DNA of 64,000 nt. Origin: Planctomycetaceae bacterium (GTDB taxonomy: Bacteria > Planctomycetota > Planctomycetia > Pirellulales > Pirellulaceae). Shown here piece after piece: positions 39,645-49,230 of this stretch. The stretch spans positions 38,832 to 102,831 of the forward strand of contig PBNZ01000017.1 of NCBI GenBank assembly GCA_002723275.1, given 5' to 3'. Each line of letters opens with the position of its first letter. Within the stretch, counting starts at the first letter, position 1. A program made the translations under genes and the position numbers. Below the pieces are notes generated by a model. That model was given only the letters and a program-made list of their open reading frames with translations, was not told the DNA's origin and did not search any database.

Positions 39645-40535
39645 ATGCGCGATCCAATTACATTTTCCATCGTGATACCGACTCACAACCGAGCCGATCG
39701 TCTGCGCAGATGCCTTGACAGCCTGACAGGCCTCGATTATCCGAAGGACCAATTTGAGGTAGTCGTTGTCGATGATGGCAGCGCCCCCTCAATGCATGAC
39801 GTCGTCAAGCCATTTCATGACAGACTTAACCTCACGCTGGTCCAACAAAGCCAGTCAGGCCCAGCCGCGGCCCGTAACCGAGGTGTTAGCCACGCGAGCA
39901 ACCGCTACATCGCCTTTACCGATGACGACTGCGAACTCGATCAGAACTGGCTAAATCATTTTGCAGACGGCTTCCGTGAACGACCGGACGCGGTACTCGG
40001 GGGATATACGATCAATGCCCTCAAGGACAATTCCCCAGCGGCAGCCAGCCAGCTTCTGATTGACCACATTTACCAATATTTCAATCGTGAACCGAACGAC
40101 GCAAGGTTCTTCACCTCAAACAATCTGGCAATCTCACGCGAAGGATTTCTTGGATCAGGAGGCTTCGACACCCAGTTCCCGCTCGCAGCCGGAGAGGACC
40201 GTGAGATTTGCGACCGCTGGCGATATCAGGGACTGAAACTAATCTACATCCCGTCCGCCACCATCTTGCATTCTCATGAGATGACTTTGAAGAAGTTTTT
40301 CAAACAGCATTTCAACTACGGCCAGGGAGCGTTTCAATTCCACCACCTACGAAACGTAAGGGACTCCGGCCGACATCGTGTGGAACCGTTAAGTTTTTAT
40401 TTTGATATGTTCCGGCTAGCATTCGATAAAAAGCAGAACGCATTGAAGATGGCATCTTTGCTTTTCGTGTCTCAATTCGCAAACGCAGCTGGATACTTTT
40501 ACGCTAAATTCCTTCGAAAGCCATCTGAGGTCTAG
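39645..40535 (+). CDS. Family 2 glycosyltransferase
   Basis: A 296-residue GT-A enzyme. TFSIVIPTHNRADRLRRCLD opens the nucleotide-sugar-binding fold, VVVDDGSAPS follows, and FTDDDCELDQNWL carries the DxD-type metal motif near residue 90. GSGGFDTQFPLAAGEDREIC near 170-190 provides the acceptor-side ED motif. There are no transmembrane helices, so it is cytosolic. It lies between the ABC exporter and a second GT2 gene and probably adds a sugar to the same surface glycan; donor and acceptor are not predictable. Confidence 0.92.
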   Translation: MRDPITFSIVIPTHNRADRLRRCLDSLTGLDYPKDQFEVVVVDDGSAPSMHDVVKPFHDRLNLTLVQQSQSGPAAARNRGVSHASNRYIAFTDDDCELDQNWLNHFADGFRERPDAVLGGYTINALKDNSPAAASQLLIDHIYQYFNREPNDARFFTSNNLAISREGFLGSGGFDTQFPLAAGEDREICDRWRYQGLKLIYIPSATILHSHEMTLKKFFKQHFNYGQGAFQFHHLRNVRDSGRHRVEPLSFYFDMFRLAFDKKQNALKMASLLFVSQFANAAGYFYAKFLRKPSEV

Positions 40536-40655
40536 CGACAGATTTGAAGACAATCTCAAAACCATGGTGCCTACGGCTTGCTTCGGAAAAGGAAGGGTTT
40601 CCTTCTAGCCAGACTTTTTCGAAATCAAACACTCTTCTCCTTCGTTCAATCCATC

Positions 40656-41810
40656 ATGACAAAAACATCACCAACTGAAACACCTCGCCTAAGCGTGATC
40701 ATCACCGTGAAGAACGGCGGCGAGTCTTTTCGTGACTGCCTCGAGGCTATCAAGTTATCGAACTACGACGACTACGAACTTCTTGTTTTCGATGATGGTT
40801 CAAGCGACGGCAGTGGAAAACTCGCTATTGAATACGGGGCCACCCTGGTCGAATCTCAGGATTCGATAAAGATCGACGAAACGATCAAACAATTCAAAGA
40901 AAGTATCGGTCCGGCAGGCGGTCGTAATCACGCAGCGGCAGTAGCTCGCGGAGAGATTCTTTTCTTTGTTGATGCAGATGTATTGGTACAGCCAACCACC
41001 CTGTCCGACGTCGTCACGACATTCGACGAAACGCCCAATATCTCAGCTTTATTTGGCTCCTACGATTTCGAACCTGGTCATCAAGGTTTCATCTCGCAAT
41101 TCCGTAACCTCCTGCACGCATTCGTGCATCAAAACTCCAAATCCGATGCGAAAACGTTTTGGGCTGGGTGCGGCGCAGTTCGCAAGGAAGCCTTTCTCGA
41201 GGTTAATGGATTTGACGAACAGCGCTACCGATTCCCAGCCGTTGAAGACATCGAATTCGGCTACCGACTTTCCGAAGCAGGCCATGAGATTTTGCTGAAA
41301 AAATCCTTGCAAGTGAAGCATTTAAAGTACTGGACATTCTCCACGATGCTGGTGGCTGACGTCTTGCACCGTGCGATCCCATGGCTGCGGCTCATCTACT
41401 CTAAACGCAACATCCCCAATGACCTGAACCTCACTCACCGAAACCGTTTAAGTGCGGTCGTGAGCACGCTGCTAGTGCTGATGATGATTTTCGCCATTAT
41501 CGGTATCCCGCTCGCGATTAAGGACATATCCGATGGTGTGCTTGGACATTTCCTCGGCATCCCCTACATTGCCTGGTATCTCGGCAGCATGGCCGTTCTT
41601 GCCTGGAGTTTTCTGCTCTTGAACTCAGACTTCTATTTGTTTCTCTTTAAGTTACGGGGGGCTTGGTTTACCTTCAAATCGGCATGCATTCATTGCATTT
41701 TCTTTTTCTACAGCATGATCGCTTTGGTTGTATTCTTAGCGGATTATCACATTCCAGGTTTGAGAAGACTCCGTAAACGTCTTTCGATTCACAGTCACGT
41801 CGAGCGATAG
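40656..41810 (+). CDS. Family 2 glycosyltransferase with C-terminal membrane helices
   Basis: A 384-residue enzyme starting at ATG 40656; the frame is open for 26 codons upstream, to a TTG at 40578. RLSVIITVKNGGESFRDCLE and LLVFDDGSSDGSG define the GT-A fold; FFVDADVLVQPTT carries the metal-binding DxD. FWAGCGAVRKEAFLEVNGFD and FPAVEDIEFGYRLSEAG supply the usual acceptor loop with ED. The last third has four to five hydrophobic helices (for example LVLMMIFAIIGIPLAI), as in membrane-anchored GT2 enzymes acting on polyprenyl-phosphate acceptors. Part of the surface-glycan run. Confidence 0.9.
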   Translation: MTKTSPTETPRLSVIITVKNGGESFRDCLEAIKLSNYDDYELLVFDDGSSDGSGKLAIEYGATLVESQDSIKIDETIKQFKESIGPAGGRNHAAAVARGEILFFVDADVLVQPTTLSDVVTTFDETPNISALFGSYDFEPGHQGFISQFRNLLHAFVHQNSKSDAKTFWAGCGAVRKEAFLEVNGFDEQRYRFPAVEDIEFGYRLSEAGHEILLKKSLQVKHLKYWTFSTMLVADVLHRAIPWLRLIYSKRNIPNDLNLTHRNRLSAVVSTLLVLMMIFAIIGIPLAIKDISDGVLGHFLGIPYIAWYLGSMAVLAWSFLLLNSDFYLFLFKLRGAWFTFKSACIHCIFFFYSMIALVVFLADYHIPGLRRLRKRLSIHSHVER

Positions 41811-41841
41811 GCACAAGCCAACTACCATTCACAATCATCGA

Positions 41842-43566
41842 TTGTTGACCTCGCAAAAGCATTTTAAGTCGTTGACTACCAGTAATCCTGAACCCAGCCA
41901 TCCTCGCCTGTATTCACCAATTGCAAAAGTTGGCTGCTTTCTTGCGATATGGATCCTGGTCAGTTTACTCCAACTTTGGAACGACGGCTTTGATACAGAG
42001 TTCACCATCCACCCCGATGAACCATCCCACTTCATCACAGGTGTCATGGCCCACGATTACCTTCGAAACGAAGTCGGTTCTTCACCGATCGATTTCGCAA
42101 AAGAATTCTACGTTCGATACCCGAAGATCGCATTCGGGCACTTTCCTCCCGCGTTTTACGCAATCCAGGCAGGCTGGTACCTTGTGTTTGGTGTATCAAA
42201 AGCAAGTGCGATCTTGCTTATTGGACTGATCACCGCGATCATCACCTCGATTATCTTCCAGCGCACACTGCGACTATGCGGCACGTTAGAAGCATTCATC
42301 GGGTCAGGACTATTCCTAAGCCTCCCATTGGTCCGCATCCATACTTTCCATGTGATGGCAGACATGCTCGTCAGCTTATTCTGCATTCTCGCAGTAACAG
42401 CATTTACGGACCTTTTGAAATACAAACACTGGAAGTACAGCGTTTTTTTTATTGTGTGGACGATTCTAGGAACGCTCACCAAGGGCAATGCATTTGCATT
42501 AATCTTGTTTATTTTTCTCGCGCCGTTCTTTACTGGTTTTTGTGGCCCGCGACACTGGAAACGAATTGCATTACTTCTGGCAGCAACCATCTTGGTAACA
42601 ACTCCATTCTTCATCGTTGCCGATTCATTGGGGCTTAGCTTTCACACAAATGCATATCGACTTGCGCGAGGAGCCCTGTACTCCTGGCAGCGCCTGCACT
42701 TGCTCGAACAACTGTATCGAGCCACGGGACCGTGCCTGTGGATTGTGGCTGCCGCTGGCATCATTCGATATGCCTATCGATGGCACGGTCGTTCAGAAGA
42801 AGAGACTCATCGTCGCATCGACATTGGTTGCTCGATCGCCTGGGTTCTGTCCGTCGTCTTGTTCCAGATCCTCTGTTACATTACCGGCGAATCCCGTTAC
42901 TTTCTGCCAGCCTTGCCGGCACTGATTGTGATCTTTGGATACGGACTCAACGACATTCGACAAAAGCTTTCGCCCTACGGAAAAATCGTCGAATATGGCG
43001 CTGTAGCCATCATCGTCCCGTTGGCGATTATCACGGTAGAACCCGATCCGCGGAAAGCCCACTCAGGCTATACTGCAGTCGCTGAATCGATTCCTTCAGA
43101 ACACAATGCACCCGTGATTCTCATTGCGTCCGACGAACGAGGTGAAGGCTCCTTTATCGTTGAGCGACTTCTCCGGGACAAAGATCGAAAGGGAGTGGTT
43201 TTACGAGCCAGCAAAACGCTCTCCAAGAGTACCTGGATGGGCAACTATTTCAAATTGGTATTCAAGACGCCCACTGAACTTAAATCGTATTTGAACTCAA
43301 CCCAAATCGACTACATCGTCATTGATATCGCTGCTTATGGTGACCAAGAGATCAGCCCTGACGTAAAGTTACTGTTAGACACCGTACAAAATGATCCCGC
43401 CAATTTCGAATTACGCGATTCGTTCACCATTACCCGCAAAGGCACCCCTCAAGTCGATGGCCTTTTCGTTTATAAGAATCTAAAGACTGACAACACCAAG
43501 CCCAGAGTAATCCGCTTGAATTCAGGTCCCGAAGTTTTAAAAGATTTCGAATTAATCCTAGACTGA
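41842..43566 (+). CDS. GT39/ArnT-like polyprenyl-phosphate-sugar glycosyltransferase
   Basis: A 574-residue integral membrane protein with about 10-11 helices in residues 28-410 and a soluble C-terminal domain. HPDEPSHFITG in the first extracytoplasmic loop carries the DE pair typical of the catalytic site in GT39/PMT/ArnT enzymes, which transfer sugars from polyprenyl-phosphate carriers on the outer face of the membrane. No ATG precedes the first helix in frame; the start is a TTG, either 41842 or 41845, without a clear ribosome binding site. It is the last gene of the polysaccharide run. Confidence 0.85.
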   Translation: MLTSQKHFKSLTTSNPEPSHPRLYSPIAKVGCFLAIWILVSLLQLWNDGFDTEFTIHPDEPSHFITGVMAHDYLRNEVGSSPIDFAKEFYVRYPKIAFGHFPPAFYAIQAGWYLVFGVSKASAILLIGLITAIITSIIFQRTLRLCGTLEAFIGSGLFLSLPLVRIHTFHVMADMLVSLFCILAVTAFTDLLKYKHWKYSVFFIVWTILGTLTKGNAFALILFIFLAPFFTGFCGPRHWKRIALLLAATILVTTPFFIVADSLGLSFHTNAYRLARGALYSWQRLHLLEQLYRATGPCLWIVAAAGIIRYAYRWHGRSEEETHRRIDIGCSIAWVLSVVLFQILCYITGESRYFLPALPALIVIFGYGLNDIRQKLSPYGKIVEYGAVAIIVPLAIITVEPDPRKAHSGYTAVAESIPSEHNAPVILIASDERGEGSFIVERLLRDKDRKGVVLRASKTLSKSTWMGNYFKLVFKTPTELKSYLNSTQIDYIVIDIAAYGDQEISPDVKLLLDTVQNDPANFELRDSFTITRKGTPQVDGLFVYKNLKTDNTKPRVIRLNSGPEVLKDFELILD

Positions 43567-43928
43567 ATTCAACCTCCCTTCCGGCGACACATCCCTACTC
43601 TCGTCGCACGCTCTCGGCCGACCTTCATGGCTGAGAATTTCTTTCCTAAAATGACCCTGACGCGATCATCTTGACGGCGGCCAAGTCTGCCGTGCAAGCT
43701 TCAGACGAAAACGATGGCTTCAAGCCTCCCGGGTCGATTGCAGGACATGGCGTTAAGTGAGTCATTCAACGTCGATTAAGTGATACTATCTAAGCAGGGC
43801 CATCGTCCATCTCCTTTCCGACGCGTCCCTGACCCGTTAATGCTCCGTTAACCTTTCGAAGAATTCATTAAAGCCAACCAGGAATTCACATATTCAGGAC
43901 TAATCACGCCTTCAAATTCTTACCGACG
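43567..43928. other. Intergenic stretch after the polysaccharide locus
   Basis: About 360 bases. No hairpin terminator, RNA gene or coding feature could be identified. Confidence 0.4.
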
Positions 43929-44312
43929 ATGGTGGCGGGTTTCTCGTTAACTTTTCAATCAGGCTGCGATGCCAATCGTGTTTCGGATACAGTAACAGTG
44001 ACTTCTGAAACAAGCTCACCGAATGGAGAATTCGTCGCCACCTGCTTTAATTGCGCAGGAGGAGGCGCCGGAGGTTCCGCGTATACCAACGTCAATCTAC
44101 GACGCACGAGTGATGAGTTGAATCCACATGACAGTCCTCTCGGCAAGCACAAGACACGGAGCGGGTTTTCAAACATCAAGATCCGCTGGATTGACGACCG
44201 CAATCTGGAGATTTCCTATCGACAGACCGAAGGCCCCGAATACGAAGAACATAATGCAACGAGGGTCCCAACCAAGGAAGGGATCACGATTCACTACGTC
44301 ATTCTCACCTAA
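43929..44312 (+). CDS. Small exported protein, possible lipoprotein, unknown function
   Basis: A 127-residue protein. The N-terminus MVAGFSLTFQSGCDAN looks like a short hydrophobic stretch followed by a lipobox-like QSGC, suggesting a lipoprotein. The reading frame is open upstream (residues IFRTNHAFKFLPT before the ATG), so the signal may be longer and start at a rare codon. The mature part has SPNGEFVATCFNCAGGGAGG and IRWIDDRNLEISYRQ, a small beta-rich pattern I have seen in poorly described bacterial proteins but cannot name. Confidence 0.6.
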   Translation: MVAGFSLTFQSGCDANRVSDTVTVTSETSSPNGEFVATCFNCAGGGAGGSAYTNVNLRRTSDELNPHDSPLGKHKTRSGFSNIKIRWIDDRNLEISYRQTEGPEYEEHNATRVPTKEGITIHYVILT

Positions 44313-44511
44313 GCAGACGTCTCTCGATGTTCCAATCAACTTCTGCCACCTTATTCAAACCAATAGCCGCCTGCTTGCTCGACGCGACGCCAGGCAATTT
44401 GAAGATCAGCACATAGTCGAGGCAACTTTTCATGATGACGGAGTGACACGGGGGCAAGCCAATCCCTGACAACTACAGATAGACCTACCAGCCTCAAAAC
44501 GCGCGTTCATA

Positions 44512-44893
44512 ATGGCTCCGATAATTCCTCAAAACACAAATCCCTACTCGACTCCCACCGAGAACTCGAAGTACACCTCGCAGAGCAATCCAGAAAAATC
44601 GCATCAGCTTTTCAGAGCAGCTTCCCTCGGACTTGAGTGCAGCCTTTCCATTGGGACTTTTGGTCTCTCACAAGATCCGTGCGTTTAAAAAACCAGCATG
44701 CCAATTAATCACAAGCTCTCTAACGATCGCTTATTTCACCATCGCCGTATCCGCCCTTTTGTCTAACCGACTCAATTATGAAGTCGATCTCATTATCGTG
44801 GATGGAATGCCCATCTTTTCGGTGATCTGTAGCGTGGGCACTTTTCTTGTCGTAACTGTCTCTCTGGCAATCAAAAAACTCGTCACATCATAA
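44512..44893 (+). pseudogene. Small membrane protein gene, apparently frameshifted
   Basis: ATG 44512 opens a frame reading MAPIIPQNTNPYSTPTENSK, the NPY-x-x-P type N-terminus common in small planctomycete membrane proteins, and stops at 44688. From about 44636 a second frame, offset by one base, reads SAAFPLGLLVSHKIRAF and then two hydrophobic helices (LTIAYFTIAVSALL and FSVICSVGTFLVVTVSLAI) to TAA 44893. Joining them near 44632 gives a sensible protein of about 126 residues with RAASLGL followed by SAAFPLGLL. A single base insertion or deletion would explain the split. Alternatively the second frame is an independent gene starting at TTG 44633. Confidence 0.5.
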
Positions 44894-45010
44894 AAATCAG
44901 CCGATCCTGCTATCGTCAAACCCATTGGCAAGATCATACAATCGCACTTATACACGTACGTTACTCATCATCTAAAGATAAAATACAGGCTTGAATCAGA
45001 GAGAATCATC

Positions 45011-45862
45011 ATGCACAAAATAGCCGGGACAGTGCTTTCCTGCCTTCTCATTACAGCCGTCGCACAGAGCGAAGACAAAATCGGCTTACCACAGGACATT
45101 GCCCCCGTCATTGGCATGGCGACCGCGAAGCCCATTACGGAAAGAACCGAGGGCGAATACCAGATCGAACTGGTATTGCCCGCGGTACAATACGACATCG
45201 TGCATCGCGTCATAGACCTCGGTAAAACAGCGATCCTGGACGACGTCGAGACCGAGACAACTCCGATCACACGAACTCTCTTCTTTGGAGGCAGCAGCCA
45301 AATCCCAGATTCAAGGGTCGTCGATACCGCTGGAAACGAGCTAACAAAGAACAGTGTCCTCAAGCGTCTACAGAATCCGACCGCTGTGCTGGTATCGATC
45401 TCAGGGAAAAAGGTAGATCCGTATTACCTGCAACTCGTCAAGGACGACACCATCATCATCACGCTAGGCCGCAGAGACGGAAAAGGAGACAGCGAACTCC
45501 TTCCCAAAGACGTCACGATCTCCCCCATTATTGAAATCACGGGCGCGCGGACAAACGAGACGGTCTTCGACAAAAGCAGCGCGATAAAGCCGTTCCAAAT
45601 CCAGAACAAAGAGGTTCTCAAGGAATATCTCGCGCCTGGACAAATTGGCAACTTCGATCAGGTTAACTTTGACCGCCAACAGGTCCTAATCTTTGCCTGG
45701 CGAGGGTCTGGACAGGACAAACTTTCTTACGCCGTCGAATCTCCAAAGGATGTCAAATTCTCACTACAACGAGGTCGAACACGAGATCTTCGTAGCCATG
45801 TAAAAATCTACGCCGTGAGATTAGACGTCGTGTTGGAAACAACACAGGCCGGCTTTCGTTAA
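45011..45862 (+). CDS. Exported protein of unknown function
   Basis: A 283-residue protein with a signal peptide (MHKIAGTVLSCLLITAVAQS, cleavage near 20). AGAGAG lies about 9 bases before ATG 45011. The mature protein is rich in predicted beta strands with few Cys. A segment with a Calx-like hydrophobic pattern (YDIVHRVIDLGKTAILDDVE) is not enough for a family call. The second half contains a stretch FDQVNFDRQQVLIFAWRGSG that resembles protease-inhibitor-like beta domains only loosely. No functional clue comes from the neighbours. Confidence 0.65.
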   Translation: MHKIAGTVLSCLLITAVAQSEDKIGLPQDIAPVIGMATAKPITERTEGEYQIELVLPAVQYDIVHRVIDLGKTAILDDVETETTPITRTLFFGGSSQIPDSRVVDTAGNELTKNSVLKRLQNPTAVLVSISGKKVDPYYLQLVKDDTIIITLGRRDGKGDSELLPKDVTISPIIEITGARTNETVFDKSSAIKPFQIQNKEVLKEYLAPGQIGNFDQVNFDRQQVLIFAWRGSGQDKLSYAVESPKDVKFSLQRGRTRDLRSHVKIYAVRLDVVLETTQAGFR

Positions 45863-46035
45863 GAGCAGGCAAACTCTCAACAACCCCTGGACAAGCGATG
45901 ATGTTGGACTTGCCAGGCCCCACGAGTGACTCTCGAAATGGGCATCCGCGAGCGGTTCTTTCCTGGATCTTCTCCGCCTCTAGCCCTGCACGTCTCGTCC
46001 TTTAATTCTGCAACTAAGCAGCCTTCCCAGTTCCG

Positions 46036-47142
46036 ATGCAGGAGGGTCTCCAAACGGTTGGCACAGGAGGTCTGGCGAACAGCCATCCCAAGGCGCCCGC
46101 CTACAGTTGCTATCGGGATCACCATCACGGCCAGCCGGCCTATTACTTCGGAACGCGTGTGCCCTGGCCAGCGGCGAACCCGGCCTGGCTCTACCTGGCT
46201 CCCGAGCTTCGCTCTAGTCATCTGATGCGAACGGAGTTGTTCCTGCATCGATGGCTTGATGGAGTCTACGGTGATCATGACGGCTACGATTACGACGTCG
46301 TCACCGACTATGACTTTCGTTGCAATCCCGGAATGCTGAATAGATACAAGACGCTGTGCATTAATGGGCACAGCGAGTACTGGTCCGCCGAAGCCTACGA
46401 GTGTGTCGAACATTTTCTTGCTGATGGCGGAACCGTGATTGCGCTTTCGGGCAATACCATGTTTTGGAGAACGACCTTCAATGAAGACGGTAGCGTGATG
46501 GAATACCGCAAATACGACCCACGTATTGGCGGGCGCGGCGGTGCATTGATAGGCGAACTGTATCACAGCGACGATCAACGCCTAGGCAGCCTGATGCGAG
46601 AATGCGGCTACCCCGCTTGGAAATGCATTGGATTAGACTGCAGTGGCTGGGCAGGTGTCGACGGCGTCTATCACGCTGATCTTCCAGATCACTTTCTCAT
46701 GAAGGAACCGGAAGAAGCCAGCCTGTCGCATGACGAAATATTTGGGCATGGCCCGGAAAAATCTCAGCCCTGGGCGGTGGGCCACGAACGGGATGTCCGC
46801 GCGAGTACCTTGGCCAAGGTCACCCGCAACATTCCAGCAGGCGCAACCTTGCCCGAGGAACCGGATGGGATTGTTACCTTGGCGCCTGGAGTCCGACCCG
46901 GTGGCGCAACGCTCGACTACTTCACACAAAACACCTCTTCCCAAGACGGAATTTGTGCCGAAGTGATTTATTGGGAACGTCCCACGGGAGGTCGAGTTTT
47001 TCATGCCGGGACGATTGCCGCAGGCACAGTTCTATCGGTCGACCCCAAATGGCAAACTGTGATGCGGAATGTTTTGCATCAATTTGACGCAAAACCAAAG
47101 CAACCTCAGCCCAAAGGCGAATCAGCGCACTCCGATCTCTGA
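46036..47142 (+). CDS. N,N-dimethylformamidase large-subunit-like protein, 5'-truncated
   Basis: A 368-residue frame covering the C-terminal catalytic half of the N,N-dimethylformamidase beta-subunit-like family. Recognisable segments: GYDYDVVTDYDFRCNPGMLN, YKTLCINGHSEYWSAEAYEC, FLADGGTVIALSGNTMFWRT and RVFHAGTIAAGTVLSVDPKW. Family members are usually about twice as long and begin with an N-terminal beta-sandwich part that is absent. The same frame is closed by TAA at 46015-46017, only 18 bases before the first ATG (46036), and upstream sequence shows no related protein in any frame. This looks like a deletion remnant that may or may not still be translated. No signal peptide is present. Confidence 0.72.
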   Translation: MQEGLQTVGTGGLANSHPKAPAYSCYRDHHHGQPAYYFGTRVPWPAANPAWLYLAPELRSSHLMRTELFLHRWLDGVYGDHDGYDYDVVTDYDFRCNPGMLNRYKTLCINGHSEYWSAEAYECVEHFLADGGTVIALSGNTMFWRTTFNEDGSVMEYRKYDPRIGGRGGALIGELYHSDDQRLGSLMRECGYPAWKCIGLDCSGWAGVDGVYHADLPDHFLMKEPEEASLSHDEIFGHGPEKSQPWAVGHERDVRASTLAKVTRNIPAGATLPEEPDGIVTLAPGVRPGGATLDYFTQNTSSQDGICAEVIYWERPTGGRVFHAGTIAAGTVLSVDPKWQTVMRNVLHQFDAKPKQPQPKGESAHSDL

Positions 47143-47204
47143 AAAGATCTCAGCAAGCTTAGTGGCTCATACCACTCTGACCTGAATTCATAAACAACGC
47201 TAAT

Positions 47205-48779
47205 TCAGTTTGAGGGAAAAGGCGGTGCATCAAATTGCTCACGCAAGCGTGAGAATTCAGCCGACATTTCTGCGCGAACTTGCTGGTAATCTTGCTGATC
47301 GTAAACACTCCTCATCTCACCCGGATCCGTTTCAAGATCGAACAGATTCCATTCGTTGGTCAGAGGAAAAAAAATGAGTTTATGTCGATCGGTTCGAACG
47401 CCAAAATGTTGGGGGACCGCATGTTCCCCTAACTCGTAATAGGCGTAATAGAGTGACTTTCGCCAGTTCGGTGTCCCTCCTTTCAGAATCGGCACTAACG
47501 AATCTCCCTGAATTTCGCCCGGAATATCCAACCCAGCGACTTCGAGAAACGTAGGCGCGTAATCGATATTCTGAATCAACTCAGTCGGCGCCGAACCTTC
47601 CTGAATGACACCTGGCCAACGGATCAGGAATGGCATCCGAAACGACTCTTCGAACATCCACCGTTTGTCATACCAGCCGTGTTCACCAAGAAAGAATCCT
47701 TGGTCTGAAGAGTAGATCACGATTGTGTTTTCGGCGAGGCCGTTATCGTCTAGATACTTCAACATCCGACCGACGTTTTCGTCGACTGCCTTGACGGTTG
47801 CCAAATAATTGCGCATGTACCGTCGATACTTCCAACGGACAATCTCCTCATGACTGAGCTCGCCGGCTGCCAAGTCAGCCAGAAACTCTTGATTCCGTGG
47901 ACTGAAATGCGTATCCCAAACCTGCTTCTGCTCCGCGTTCATTCGATTGTATTCTGGAGTTCCATAGCGATCCGGAGCAGGCAACTTGACGTCTCCTCGT
48001 TCATCCTTGCGAACTTTCGCATCGTAGGCCCAGTCAAAATGTCGATCGATTTCCATTTCGTTGCTCGACAATGTACCGCTGCGATCGCTGTAGTCGTCGA
48101 AGAGACTGTCTGGCTCTGGAATCTCGACGTCGTCCAGCGAACCAAGGTGTCGTAGTGCGGGGGCAAAGGTTCGGTGAGGTGCTTTGTGCTGACACATCAA
48201 GAAGAAGGGTTTTGTAACGTCCCGCTGATCAAGCCAGGCAATCGCCTTGTCCGTGGTTAGGTCAGTGGCATAACCCTCGAATCGTTTCTGTGATCCGTCG
48301 CTCTGAATGAATACCGGATTGTAGTAACTGCCCTGCCCCGGCAGGATCTCCCAATGGTCAAACCCGATCGGCTTTGAACGCAGATGCCACTTCCCAATGA
48401 CGGCCGTGTTGTATCCTCCCGCCTGTAGCGTTTTCGCCACCGTCCATTGATTGGGATCAAAGTTATTGCCATTCCGCATGAATCCATTCTTATGACTATG
48501 TTTCCCCGTCAGGATCGTTGCGCGAGAAGGTCCACAAATCGAGTTCGCGCAGAAGGAATTCAGGAACACTGCGCCTTCGCGAGCGAGCTGATCAATATTC
48601 GGTGTGGGTGCGACGTCTGCGAGCGGACCTCCATAAGCCGAGATCGCCTTAATCGCGTGATCATCCGAAAAAATAAAGAGAATATTGGGTCGTTCGGCTA
48701 TCGCGGTCTTCGCGACCAAAGTAACTAGCATCATGACCGATAACCGCAAGACACACTGCTTCCCTGACCATCTCAACAT
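47205..48779 (-). CDS. Arylsulfatase family sulfatase, exported
   Basis: A 524-residue type I sulfatase. The start at ATG 48779 precedes a signal peptide (VLRLSVMMLVTLVAKTAIA); a TTG four codons upstream is the alternative. Metal and active-site motifs are intact: NILFIFSDDH (calcium-binding Asp pair), and SICGPSRATILTG in which C82 is the Cys converted to formylglycine (C-x-P-S-R). IVIYSSDQGFFLGEHGWYDK supplies the later Asp/Gln and His residues. It would hydrolyse sulfate esters on a polysaccharide in the periplasm or outside. The maturase gene is not in the window. It is divergent from a beta-helix protein and an unknown secreted protein, possibly a sulfated-glycan utilisation group. Confidence 0.92.
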   Translation of the reverse strand: MLRWSGKQCVLRLSVMMLVTLVAKTAIAERPNILFIFSDDHAIKAISAYGGPLADVAPTPNIDQLAREGAVFLNSFCANSICGPSRATILTGKHSHKNGFMRNGNNFDPNQWTVAKTLQAGGYNTAVIGKWHLRSKPIGFDHWEILPGQGSYYNPVFIQSDGSQKRFEGYATDLTTDKAIAWLDQRDVTKPFFLMCQHKAPHRTFAPALRHLGSLDDVEIPEPDSLFDDYSDRSGTLSSNEMEIDRHFDWAYDAKVRKDERGDVKLPAPDRYGTPEYNRMNAEQKQVWDTHFSPRNQEFLADLAAGELSHEEIVRWKYRRYMRNYLATVKAVDENVGRMLKYLDDNGLAENTIVIYSSDQGFFLGEHGWYDKRWMFEESFRMPFLIRWPGVIQEGSAPTELIQNIDYAPTFLEVAGLDIPGEIQGDSLVPILKGGTPNWRKSLYYAYYELGEHAVPQHFGVRTDRHKLIFFPLTNEWNLFDLETDPGEMRSVYDQQDYQQVRAEMSAEFSRLREQFDAPPFPSN

Positions 48780-49230
48780 AACTGCACCCAATTTCCGACA
48801 TTGACTTTAATGGGATTACCAACCGCCCTGTATCCTATCGAACTTTGGTGTTAGGATCGACCGCTCGCGTCCGCAGTTCTCATCAAACCTTCTGCCGGAA
48901 GCTCTATCTTATCGACTCAGCACTGAGCGTTAGTAATTCCTGAGAATAAAGTGACGTTAACACGCTCGACACTGTCTTGTGGCCTCAGGAAACAAAGGGC
49001 GATAAAACACCCTAACGGGGATAAGCGTCCGTCATCTCCATTGAATTCCAGGCAAGTAAAAACAACCTTAACAGACTTTCGATGATACCCTTTTTAAGAA
49101 GTGGATTGAGAATTCCCAAACGCTTTAATGACGGGTAAACCGCTGCTGCGAATCCACGTTGAATGTCTTAAACTCTTAGGGATCCCTACATCGTTACGAT
49201 CGGAATCCCGAACCCCACGAAATAAATTCC
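48780..49230. promoter_or_regulatory. Divergent intergenic region, sulfatase and beta-helix genes
   Basis: About 450 bases between divergent genes must contain both promoters. I see no clear operator palindrome, hairpin or RNA gene. A short frame on the minus strand (49094-49372) overlaps the next gene and is not convincing. Confidence 0.35.

Noticed and set aside
45877-46578. 233-residue minus-strand frame opposite the dimethylformamidase-like gene
   Set aside because: The opposite strand has recognisable family motifs, and the minus frame shows none.
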